Source: Paludibacteraceae bacterium (GTDB taxonomy: Bacteria; Bacteroidota; Bacteroidia; Bacteroidales; Paludibacteraceae). Taken from it: DNA of 14,757 nt. The DNA lies in NCBI GenBank assembly GCA_904502115.1, contig CAJGDW010000031.1, positions 1 to 14,757 on the forward strand, given 5' to 3'. The notes below the pieces were generated by a model. That model was not told where the DNA came from and searched no databases. It was given only the letters and a program-made list of their open reading frames with translations. The translations under genes were made by a program, and so were the position numbers. Shown here one piece after another: positions 1 to 7,361 of this stretch; the first letter of the stretch is position 1; each line of letters opens with the position of its first letter.

Positions 1-1859
1 AACAGGTGGTTAAACTGCGTACTCATGCACGCCCCAGCCGTGGGCCCAAAAAACGCTGTTTTTTGGCACGCCATACGCTCAAACTGCTCCACACTGCCGT
101 CAAACGGTTCTGTAAGCGTGTGCCATGCCATATCCAAGTAACCAAAGCTAAGTTGTCTGATACAAGCGTAAGCCGCCAAGTAGGTACGTGCACTTTTCAT
201 TTTTTGCACCAACGAATCGGGAATTACCATGCCCGTTTCGTAATGCAACGCCACCTTTTGCAAAAAGTGGTTTTCGTCTGCAAAGTTTTCCATCAGTTGC
301 GAGGGCAATTCTACAAAATCGCGGTACACGTTGGTGCCACTTTGGCTAGGATAGGTAACATCCGACAGCAATCCGTGCAAGGCATGTCCAAACTCGTGCA
401 AAAAGGTTTGCACCTCGTCAAAGGTAAGCAACGAAGCATTGCCTGCGGTAGGAGGCGTAAAGTTCATCACAATCGAAATGAGCGGACGCGTATCTTTCCC
501 GTCCTTTTTCCATTGTCCCCTAAATTCGGTCATCCAGGCGCCGCCGCGTTTGTTGCTGCGTGGAAAAAAGTCGGTGTAAAGCAAGCCCATGTAGCGTTTA
601 TCGGCATCGTACACTTCGTAAACCTTAACATCGGGGTGGTATTTTTGCAACGTATCGTTCTCTATAAATTGCAAACCATACAATTCGCCTGCCAACCAAT
701 ACACCCCGTTTATTACGTTGTTGAGTTCAAAATAGGGACGCAATTGCTCGCTGTTAAAGTGGTAGGTTTCTTCTTTGTATTTCTCTGTATAATATGCCCA
801 ATCCCAGGGTTTTAGTTCAAAAGAGGCATCGCCTGTAAGGCGTTGTGCGTATGCAGTAATTTGCTCTTTTTCTTGCAAAGCAACGGGGTAGTAAACGGCC
901 AAAAGTTGGTCTAGCAAGCCGTATACAGCTTCGCAATTTTGCGCCATGGTGCGTTTTAGGCGGTAACTGCCGTAGGTGGGTTCTTGCATCAACTTGGCTA
1001 GGGCAAGTCGGTCGTTCACAATTTGTTTTACCAACTCATTGTTGTCGTTTTCGCCGCCTTGGTTGCCTTTTCTGTTGTAGGCCATGTACAAGGTTTCACG
1101 CAACTGACGGTTGTGTGCATATTGCATAAACGGTTGGTAACTGGGCATGCTCAAATCAATAATCCAACCTTCTAACCCTTTATCAATGGCTTTTTGTCGG
1201 GCTGCTTGCAAGGCGGTTTCGGGCAATCCAGCCACGTCTTCTGCCTGGGTTAGGTGCATTTGGTAAGCATTGGTTTCTTTTAGCACATTGCTGCCAAATT
1301 GAAGGGTTTGTGTGCTAAGACGGCTAGAAAGTTTGGCAAACGTGGCTTTGTCTTCGGCATTTAGGTTGGCTCCAGAGCGCACAAACGATTGGTAGGTATC
1401 TTCCAATAATTTGGCCTGATACCCCGTTAATTGGTCTTTTTCTTGTTCATAAACCGTTTTAACACGGGCAAACAGGGCTTCGTTTTGGAAAATTTCGTTG
1501 GCCGCTTCCGACAAAATGGGCGAGTAGCGATTGGCCAATTCGTCCAACTCGTCGCTGGTGGCAGCTTCGGTTAAATTAAATAATACCGAGGTAACACGGT
1601 CTAAAATATCCGTTCCTTCTTCTAGTGCCTCAATGGTGTTGGCAAAGGTGGCAGGAGCTGGGTTCTCGGTAATTTGTTGAATGTACTGCTTTTGTTGTTC
1701 CAATCCTTTGTCAAGGGCTTCGCTGTAGTCTTCTAGGCGTATTTCTTCAAAAGGAACGCTTTCAAAAGGGGTATTGTAGGGTTGTAGGAACACGTTGGTA
1801 TGCCCTACAACGGCTGTTGTGCAGGTGCTCATAAATAAGGCAATTAAAAGTTTTTTCAT
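1..1859 (-). CDS. M3-family zinc metallopeptidase (Dcp/oligopeptidase type), C-terminus cut by window edge
   Basis: The reading frame stays open for 619 codons from the ATG at 1859 to the left edge. Seen: residues 1-19 (MKKLLIALFMSTCTTAVVG) form a Sec-type signal peptide without a convincing lipobox, so the enzyme is probably periplasmic. The zinc site is H488-E-F-G-H492, followed 25 residues later by E517 in FVELPSQLMENF, which fits the HExxH plus downstream glutamate ligands of peptidase family M3. Known members (Dcp, oligopeptidase A) are all-helical enzymes that cut short peptides and run to roughly 680-715 residues, so about 60-100 C-terminal residues are probably missing. The start is fixed by a 4-base ATGA overlap with the stop of rel, which implies translational coupling. 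Inferred role: turnover of small peptides in the envelope. Whether it is a peptidyl-dipeptidase or an endo-oligopeptidase cannot be told from this sequence. Confidence 0.93.
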   Translation of the reverse strand, partial: MKKLLIALFMSTCTTAVVGHTNVFLQPYNTPFESVPFEEIRLEDYSEALDKGLEQQKQYIQQITENPAPATFANTIEALEEGTDILDRVTSVLFNLTEAATSDELDELANRYSPILSEAANEIFQNEALFARVKTVYEQEKDQLTGYQAKLLEDTYQSFVRSGANLNAEDKATFAKLSSRLSTQTLQFGSNVLKETNAYQMHLTQAEDVAGLPETALQAARQKAIDKGLEGWIIDLSMPSYQPFMQYAHNRQLRETLYMAYNRKGNQGGENDNNELVKQIVNDRLALAKLMQEPTYGSYRLKRTMAQNCEAVYGLLDQLLAVYYPVALQEKEQITAYAQRLTGDASFELKPWDWAYYTEKYKEETYHFNSEQLRPYFELNNVINGVYWLAGELYGLQFIENDTLQKYHPDVKVYEVYDADKRYMGLLYTDFFPRSNKRGGAWMTEFRGQWKKDGKDTRPLISIVMNFTPPTAGNASLLTFDEVQTFLHEFGHALHGLLSDVTYPSQSGTNVYRDFVELPSQLMENFADENHFLQKVALHYETGMVIPDSLVQKMKSARTYLAAYACIRQLSFGYLDMAWHTLTEPFDGSVEQFERMACQKTAFFGPTAGACMSTQFNHL

Positions 1860-4054
1860 TCGTGGTAGATGCGATTAACGTGTTCTATGCCGTTAATCAT
1901 CTCCAACTGATGGCAGATGTTTTTCACCTCGTCGGTATGGTTGACAGCTACGTTGATAACCGCTCTAAAGATACCGCCAATGGTCGATACGGTTAGGTGG
2001 TTGATGTTGTTGTCAAATTGGCTCGAAATAATTTCGACAATATCGAGCAACATGCGCTTGCGGTCAATGCCTTTTATCTCAATGAGTGCAAAATAATTGG
2101 CATTGGCTTCGGGGGTAAATTGTACCGAAACAATTTTAGGCCCTTGTTGCGATTTTAGGCGCATGGCTTCTTCGCAGTTGCGCAAGTGAACCGATATGGT
2201 GCCGTCGGGGTTCTTAAATCCAATTACCTCGTCGCCGGGTAGGGCATTACAGCAAGGACAAATGTGCAAATTGCTGGTAATGGGGGAAAGGTTGTTGTGT
2301 TGTTTTTGGTTGTTGATGAGTTTTTGATATATATCCTGGTCTTTGATAATTCGACCATTGCTTTTTGCCAATTCAAAAAGTTGCTCGCTGGTTACTTCGT
2401 TTTTACCCAATGCAATGAGCAGTTCGTCCAAGGTTTTGAACGAGAACTGCAACAAAATGGTATTCAATACGGTAGTAGAAATACCGCCTTGTACCGATTG
2501 ATTCATGCCCAACGAGGTAAAAATATCGTTTAGAATCGACTCGCCCCTTTCTCTGAATGCTTTGTTGGCTTGTTTAGACAAGTTGCTCAATTCGCGTTTA
2601 GCACGAACCGTAGTAACGTATTTAATCCATTCGGGACGGGGTGTTTGTTGTTTAGATGTTAAGATTTCTACTTGGTCGCCACTTTGCAATTCGTAGTTAA
2701 GCGGTACCAATTTGTTGTTTACCTTGGCTCCAATGCAATGGCTACCAATGTCCGAGTGTATTTCAAAGGCAAAGTCCAAAGCGGTAGCGCCCGTAGGAAG
2801 GGTTTTCATCTCGCCTTTTGGGGTAAATACAAATATCTCGGCATCGTATAGCGTCAGTTTAAAGGTGTCCAAAAACTGCATGGCATCCGAGTCGGGGTGT
2901 TTGAGCAAATCGTTGATGGTACCCAACCATTCTTCAATTTTCGATTCGCTCGACGAGTAATCTTTCTTGTAGTTCCAGTGTGCTGCCAACCCTTTTTCGG
3001 CAATGTCGTCCATCCGATTGCTCCTAATTTGCACCTCAATCCACAAGCCATCGGGGCCCATTACGGTAACGTGTAGAGCTTCGTAACCATTCGATTTGGG
3101 AGTGGTAACCCAGTCGCGTGTGCGCGAGGGGTGTGGGGTGTAAATTTGGGTAATCAGGTTGTAAATGCGCCAGCATTCTTGGCGTTCGTCGGCGCCAGGG
3201 TGGGGTTTGAACACAATACGAGCCCCTAAAATATCAAACACTTCTTCAAACGGAATGTGTTTGGCTTGCATTTTGTTCCAAATGGAGTAGGCCGATTTGA
3301 TGCGTTCTTTCATTACAAATTCAAATCCCATCGATAGCAAGCGGTTCATGATGGGCAACGAAAAATTATCGTATTGCTCCATGCGTTTTTCGCGCTCAGC
3401 ATCCAATCTACTGGCAATGAATTCGTATTTTTCGGGGTAGTTGTATTTAAAACTAAGGTCTTCTAACTCGGTTTTGATAGAGAAAAGTCCAAGTCGGTGT
3501 GCAAGTGGAGCGTAAATGTACTCGGTTTCGCCAGCAATTTTGTATTGTTTGTTGACGGGTTGAGCCTCTAAGGTACGCATGTTGTGCAAGCGGTCGGCAA
3601 TCTTAATCAGCACCACGCGAATGTCTTTCGACATGGTCACAATCAGTTTGCGGAAGTTTTCGGCTTGGGCCGATGCTTGTTCACCAAACACACCACCCGA
3701 AATCTTGGTCAATCCACTCACAATTTGAGCCACCTTTTCACCAAAAAGGTTGCTAATATCTTCGACTGTATAGTCGGTGTCTTCTACCACATCGTGTAGC
3801 AAGGCTGCACAAATAGAGGTAGAACCCAAACCGATGTCCTTGCAGGCAATGTGCGCCACCGCAATGGGGTGTAAAATATAGGGCTCTCCCGAGCGACGTC
3901 GAATGCCATCGTGTGCCTGGTAGGCAAACTGATAGGCTTTGCGAATAATGTCTTCTTTTTTTCCATGAGGTGATGCCATGTAGTCTTTGAGCAAACGCTC
4001 AAACGCTTGGTCTATCATCTCCTTTTCTTTCCTTAATACTTGCTCCTTAGACAT
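1856..4054 (-). CDS. rel: Bifunctional (p)ppGpp synthetase/hydrolase (Rel/SpoT family)
   Basis: This 732-residue protein has the full long-RSH layout. The HD hydrolase domain (about 40-190) has H62 in YILHPIAVA, H87-D88 in LLHDVVEDT and D154 in ADRLHNMRT, so the hydrolase site looks intact. The synthetase domain (about 240-365) has RIKSAYSIWNKM at 251-262, the Mg-binding aspartate in FDILGARI (D274) and the glutamate in EVQIR (E340). The loop at 311-314 reads RTRD, the basic RxKD-like version typical of bifunctional enzymes rather than the acidic ExDD of synthetase-only RelA. A TGS domain follows (about 403-466), then a helical region, a Cys/His zinc-finger-like segment (C601, C602, H623, C627) and a C-terminal ACT domain (about 654-731). 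The length is normal. It makes and degrades the stringent-response alarmone in the cytosol. Octamer repeats end about 12 bases before its ATG, and no clear -7 box is visible in the gap. Confidence 0.97.
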   Translation of the reverse strand: MSKEQVLRKEKEMIDQAFERLLKDYMASPHGKKEDIIRKAYQFAYQAHDGIRRRSGEPYILHPIAVAHIACKDIGLGSTSICAALLHDVVEDTDYTVEDISNLFGEKVAQIVSGLTKISGGVFGEQASAQAENFRKLIVTMSKDIRVVLIKIADRLHNMRTLEAQPVNKQYKIAGETEYIYAPLAHRLGLFSIKTELEDLSFKYNYPEKYEFIASRLDAEREKRMEQYDNFSLPIMNRLLSMGFEFVMKERIKSAYSIWNKMQAKHIPFEEVFDILGARIVFKPHPGADERQECWRIYNLITQIYTPHPSRTRDWVTTPKSNGYEALHVTVMGPDGLWIEVQIRSNRMDDIAEKGLAAHWNYKKDYSSSESKIEEWLGTINDLLKHPDSDAMQFLDTFKLTLYDAEIFVFTPKGEMKTLPTGATALDFAFEIHSDIGSHCIGAKVNNKLVPLNYELQSGDQVEILTSKQQTPRPEWIKYVTTVRAKRELSNLSKQANKAFRERGESILNDIFTSLGMNQSVQGGISTTVLNTILLQFSFKTLDELLIALGKNEVTSEQLFELAKSNGRIIKDQDIYQKLINNQKQHNNLSPITSNLHICPCCNALPGDEVIGFKNPDGTISVHLRNCEEAMRLKSQQGPKIVSVQFTPEANANYFALIEIKGIDRKRMLLDIVEIISSQFDNNINHLTVSTIGGIFRAVINVAVNHTDEVKNICHQLEMINGIEHVNRIYHE

Positions 4055-4060
4055 GTCGTA

Positions 4061-4150
4061 TTTTATTGACTAATCGACTAATCGACTAATCGACTAATCG
4101 AATGTTTTTTTTATTGACTAATTGGTTAATCGACTAATCGACTAATCGAA
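4061..4150. repeat. Nested tandem repeat: 8-bp units inside a 48-bp duplication, upstream of rel
   Basis: Two arrays of four octamers lie between porP and rel. Array one (4067-4098) is TGACTAAT followed by three exact CGACTAAT units, then CGAA. Array two (4115-4146) is TGACTAAT, TGGTTAAT and two CGACTAAT units, then CGAA. Both are introduced by TTTTATTGACTAAT (4061-4074 and 4109-4122), so the whole block repeats with a 48-bp offset. A decayed third start (TTTAATGACTTAT, 4158-4170) follows at nearly the same spacing. On the rel coding strand the unit reads CGATTAGT, and the last unit ends about 12 bases before the ATG. There is no coding potential. See the related arrays at 11757 and 14713. 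Confidence 0.95.
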
Positions 4151-4176
4151 TTGTTGTTTAATGACTTATTTGTTTT

Positions 4177-4187
4177 TGCATTCGGCT
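4177..4187 (-). other. 11-bp motif AGCCGAATGCA, near-copy of the one after xseA
   Basis: On the minus strand this reads AGCCGAATGCA. It matches AGCCGAGTGCA at 14639-14649 (plus strand) at 10 of 11 positions. In both places it lies 3' of a gene stop codon and 5' of an octamer array. From memory, similar GCCGAATGCA-like strings occur between genes in other Bacteroidales; I could not verify that here. Function unknown. Confidence 0.55.
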
Positions 4188-4203
4188 CGCACTGAAATTC
4201 ACC

Positions 4204-4216
4204 GGCGCGAAGCGCC
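4204..4216 (-). terminator. Small GC hairpin just after the porP/sprF-like stop codon
   Basis: GGCGC-GAA-GCGCC (plus strand) is a perfect 5-bp inverted repeat with a 3-base loop. On the minus strand it starts 3 bases after the TAA stop at 4220-4222. It is well placed to stabilise or end the surface-cassette transcript. No U-tract follows on the minus strand, so it is not a classical intrinsic terminator; 3'-end protection or a weak pause are alternatives. Confidence 0.4.
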
Positions 4217-4219
4217 TTG

Positions 4220-5149
4220 TTACCATTCCGCAAAGCGAGGTGTCTTGTACGTGTTGCTTCTGGTTTTAAAGCGGAAGGTTAGCATCAACTCGTGTGTACC
4301 AGTGTTGTACTGAGCCAGATTGGTTAGGTTATATTCGTACGCATAGCCCAATTTCACGTAGTCGGTAATGTTAAATCCAATCATAGGCACTACCGATTGT
4401 GGTTTCAATTCATTGCTCATGCGGTACGAAGCACCAAACCAAATGGCTTTGGTGTATTCTACCAATAGGTTGACTTCTTCGTTTACCGTAACGTTGTCGT
4501 AATGAACGGCAATGCCTGGGGTAATGTTCCAGTATCTGCCCAATTCAAAGCGATAGCGGGTGTAAGCATAGTAATTTACCTTGGGGAAACGCAAATCGTC
4601 TTTCATAAAGTAACGTTGCAAGTGCGTAATAGAGGCACCAATTACCCAATTTTGTAGCGAGTATTGGATGCCAAAATTAACGTCGGGTGCAATGTGTGTG
4701 TCTTGGTCGTAATACGAAATGGGGTCATCTGGATTTTCGTAGATGTTACCCGTGGCATCGTACTGACGCATTTGTACCCCAGCACCTAGCCCCAACGATA
4801 AGGTTTGTTTATCGCCAATGCCAATGTGGTAAGCGTAGTTGACCATGGCATTGTACGAATTGATGGGACCGTATTTGTCGTATTGTACCGACAACCCAAA
4901 ACCCGAGTTAATAGTGGGTGCCAATACGTCAAAGTTTAGCAATGCGGTAGTAGGAGCACCTTCAAAACCCATAAATTGGTGACGACCCAAAAGGGTGATG
5001 TTACCCATCCAGGTAGAACCCGTAACAGCAGGGTTGTAATGTGTTTGTGTTAGCAAATGTTGGCTAATTTTAGGATCCGATTGGGCATTGGCCAACAGCG
5101 GTAAAAGGGCTAAAACAAAACCTATTTTCTTTAATATTTTCATAATCAT
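4220..5149 (-). CDS. PorP/SprF-family type IX secretion outer-membrane protein
   Basis: The protein has 309 residues and opens with a signal peptide (cleavage likely after LLANA, before Q23). The mature start SDPKISQHLLTQTHYNPAVTGS is the family signature around NPA.TGS. The rest alternates aromatic and glycine-rich strands expected of an outer-membrane beta-barrel (for example SLGLGAGVQMRQY) and ends in a strand-rich segment. Known: SprF is needed to export the adhesin SprB, and PorP supports type IX secretion generally. Paralogues sit next to cargo with a type-B C-terminal domain. Here it is third in the cassette, 12 bases after the OmpA-like gene, so it is inferred to be the dedicated export partner of the adhesin at 7362-10022. 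An in-frame ATG at 5143 (MKILKK) is an equally reasonable start. Confidence 0.93.
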   Translation of the reverse strand: MIMKILKKIGFVLALLPLLANAQSDPKISQHLLTQTHYNPAVTGSTWMGNITLLGRHQFMGFEGAPTTALLNFDVLAPTINSGFGLSVQYDKYGPINSYNAMVNYAYHIGIGDKQTLSLGLGAGVQMRQYDATGNIYENPDDPISYYDQDTHIAPDVNFGIQYSLQNWVIGASITHLQRYFMKDDLRFPKVNYYAYTRYRFELGRYWNITPGIAVHYDNVTVNEEVNLLVEYTKAIWFGASYRMSNELKPQSVVPMIGFNITDYVKLGYAYEYNLTNLAQYNTGTHELMLTFRFKTRSNTYKTPRFAEW

Positions 5150-5161
5150 CTGCGTTTAAGG

Positions 5162-7348
5162 TTATTTGTCTGTAATAATAAAGGTGGTACGTCTGTTTAG
5201 ACGGTGTTCGCCTTCGGTTACAGCATTTTTAATGATAGGGTAGCGTTTGCCGTATCCTCGCCAAGTAAGGCGGTTTTTAGCAATGCCCGCTTGTACTAGG
5301 TAATCTACTACCGATTTAGCACGTTGCCAAGATAGTTCGTCGTTGTATTCGTCGGTGCCGCGTGCATCGGTATGCGAACCAAATTCCAATTTTAGGTTGG
5401 GGTTCGATTCCAATAGCATAACAATGCGGTCTAGCGAGGCTTTGGATGTTGACGAAAGTTTAGCACTGTCAAAATTGTAGTAAATATCGTGCAATTGTAC
5501 TTCTCTGCGTCCGTTGGTGCCGTTTCCGTTATAACCAGTAGCGCCACCAGCAGCGTTGCCCCCTGCTACGTTATCGCTGGCATCCGATGCAATAGAAGCC
5601 AAGTCAAATTGTGTATTGCCTGTACTTTGGTCGTTGTAAACAAATGGTTTACTGCTAATCGACAAGAAGTTGGGCTTGTTTACTTTTACTTGGTATTCTT
5701 TGCCGTTTTCTAGGTCGGTAAAGGTGTAACGGCCGGTAATGTCGGTTTTGGTTTGTTGAATTACTTGACCATCCGAAAGCAACATCACATCTTCGTTGAT
5801 GAAGGGCTCGTTGGTTTCCATATCGTACACCCTACCACTAATAGACATGGCGGTTTGCGATAGGTAGAAGTCTTGTTCGGCAGGGAAACTGCCAATCATG
5901 GTCTTTTCGGTTTTAATCATGGCAATGTCCGAAAGGTAACCTTTTGAACTTACCAATAATTTATAGAAATCGCCTGCCTCTACAAATGCGTAGTAGTAAC
6001 CGTTTTCGTCGGTTTGTACGGTTTGCGAGTGGCCCATGCCGTTAATAATAACTTGTGCTTCCGATAGGGGAAGTTGTGTTTTTTTGTCGTACACATGGCC
6101 CGAAACCATCATGCTGCTAAATACGCCTTTGAAGTTGTATATATCGTCTTTGGTGTCTATGTTACGACTGCTTACCAAAAAGGCTTCGTCTTTTTCTTTC
6201 GATACAATTAGGTTGATATCATCGTACGATGAGTTAATGGGACGATAAAGGTTTCTTACGTCCGATATAGAGGCACCGTCAATTTGTGCACTGTAAAGGT
6301 CGTAACCACCAAAACCTACGTGACCATCCGAAGCAAATACCAAGGTGTTTTCTACCACGTAAGGGAAAGCCTCGTTGCCTGCGGTATTCACTACAGCACC
6401 TGCGTTAATGGGGTTGGATAAATCCCATTTGCCGTTTTGTTTTTTCTCGATGTACCAAATATCGCTACCGCCCATACCGCCTTTGCGATTCGAGGTAAAG
6501 TAAAGGCGTTTGCCATCGGCCGATAGGGCAGGGTGTGCTGCATCGGTGTATCGGTCGCCAATGTTCAACATGCCTTTGTTTTTCCATTTGTTGTTGCGGA
6601 ATTCTGAGTAATAAATGTAGCAATCGTTGTTCTCGTTGTTGATGCAACGCGAGTGGTACATAATGTTATTGATGGTATCGATGGCAAAGGTTCCCATGTT
6701 GGGTTTGCGCATTTTTACCATATTGGTAATGAGTTTTGCGGTTTGGTAGTTGTCGTTAGCATCGCTGTAATACATATTCGACTTAATACCTTTTTTATCG
6801 CTATAGGTCGAAGCGTATATGATACCCGATTTATAGTAACCAATACCGTATTCCATGTTGTTGGTGCTGATGCCATCCAAACGAACCTCGGGCGAAATGG
6901 GGTTTTGTGAATTATGACGCAACGCAAAATCGCACGATAGTTTTAGATTTTTGGTGCGTGGGTCTGTTGGACGTAATCTTTCGTATTCTTCAAAAGCAGC
7001 TTTGGCCAATTTGTATTTGCCTAATTTTTGCAGGTTTTTACCGTATACTAAATAGGCTTCTGCTTCTTGATAACCACCAATAATTGCTTCGTTGATGTAT
7101 TGAACCGCCTCGTTGGGTTGGTTTAAGTACGAGTGGCACTCGCCAATTTTAAATTTAGCGTAGGCAGCTTTGTCGCTGCAATTTTGTGCGCTATCGCCTT
7201 TTCCTATCGATTCTTGGTATTCTTTTATTGCACCTTCGTAGTTGTGCTTAAAAAATTGGGTATCACCTGCTGTATTGCCTGCCCATGCCGATAGTGCATA
7301 GCAGAAACCCAGGCAAGTTGCCCATACGATGGATATGCTTTTTTTCAT
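5162..7348 (-). CDS. PorE-like protein: TPR, PD40 propeller, two carboxypeptidase-regulatory-like domains, OmpA C-terminus
   Basis: 728 residues. A signal peptide (1-23, ending SAWA) is followed by TPR-like helices (about 27-130) and a beta-propeller (about 155-410) with PD40-type motifs such as HPALSADGKRLYFTSNRKGG followed by SDIWYIE. Two beta-sandwich domains of the carboxypeptidase-regulatory type follow (about 413-497, starting SGHVYDKKTQLPL, and about 502-582, starting SGRVYDMETNEPF), then a Gly/Asn-rich linker (594-613) and an OmpA-like peptidoglycan-binding domain (617-728; GSHTDARGTDEYND and HRLNRRTTF are diagnostic). Known: this layout matches PorE of the type IX system, which anchors the machinery to peptidoglycan. 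Differences seen: two regulatory domains instead of the one I recall for PorE, and no lipobox cysteine at the signal cleavage site. It lies 13 bases downstream of the adhesin gene and is inferred to work with it. Confidence 0.92.
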   Translation of the reverse strand: MKKSISIVWATCLGFCYALSAWAGNTAGDTQFFKHNYEGAIKEYQESIGKGDSAQNCSDKAAYAKFKIGECHSYLNQPNEAVQYINEAIIGGYQEAEAYLVYGKNLQKLGKYKLAKAAFEEYERLRPTDPRTKNLKLSCDFALRHNSQNPISPEVRLDGISTNNMEYGIGYYKSGIIYASTYSDKKGIKSNMYYSDANDNYQTAKLITNMVKMRKPNMGTFAIDTINNIMYHSRCINNENNDCYIYYSEFRNNKWKNKGMLNIGDRYTDAAHPALSADGKRLYFTSNRKGGMGGSDIWYIEKKQNGKWDLSNPINAGAVVNTAGNEAFPYVVENTLVFASDGHVGFGGYDLYSAQIDGASISDVRNLYRPINSSYDDINLIVSKEKDEAFLVSSRNIDTKDDIYNFKGVFSSMMVSGHVYDKKTQLPLSEAQVIINGMGHSQTVQTDENGYYYAFVEAGDFYKLLVSSKGYLSDIAMIKTEKTMIGSFPAEQDFYLSQTAMSISGRVYDMETNEPFINEDVMLLSDGQVIQQTKTDITGRYTFTDLENGKEYQVKVNKPNFLSISSKPFVYNDQSTGNTQFDLASIASDASDNVAGGNAAGGATGYNGNGTNGRREVQLHDIYYNFDSAKLSSTSKASLDRIVMLLESNPNLKLEFGSHTDARGTDEYNDELSWQRAKSVVDYLVQAGIAKNRLTWRGYGKRYPIIKNAVTEGEHRLNRRTTFIITDK

Positions 7349-7361
7349 AGTATTATGATGA

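Noticed and set aside
6..815. 269-codon open frame on the plus strand
   Set aside because: It lies wholly antisense to the M3 peptidase, which has a complete zinc site in frame. The translation has no recognisable domain and is a composition shadow.
4061..4150. CRISPR-like or iteron-like array
   Set aside because: Units are 8 bp with no spacers and no cas or replication gene nearby. The 8-bp period does not follow the DNA helical turn expected of stacked iterons.
4161..4313. Possible 50-codon plus-strand ORF starting ATGACTTATTTG in the porP-rel gap
   Set aside because: It runs antisense into the conserved 3' end of the PorP/SprF gene, has no domain and includes the hairpin bases.
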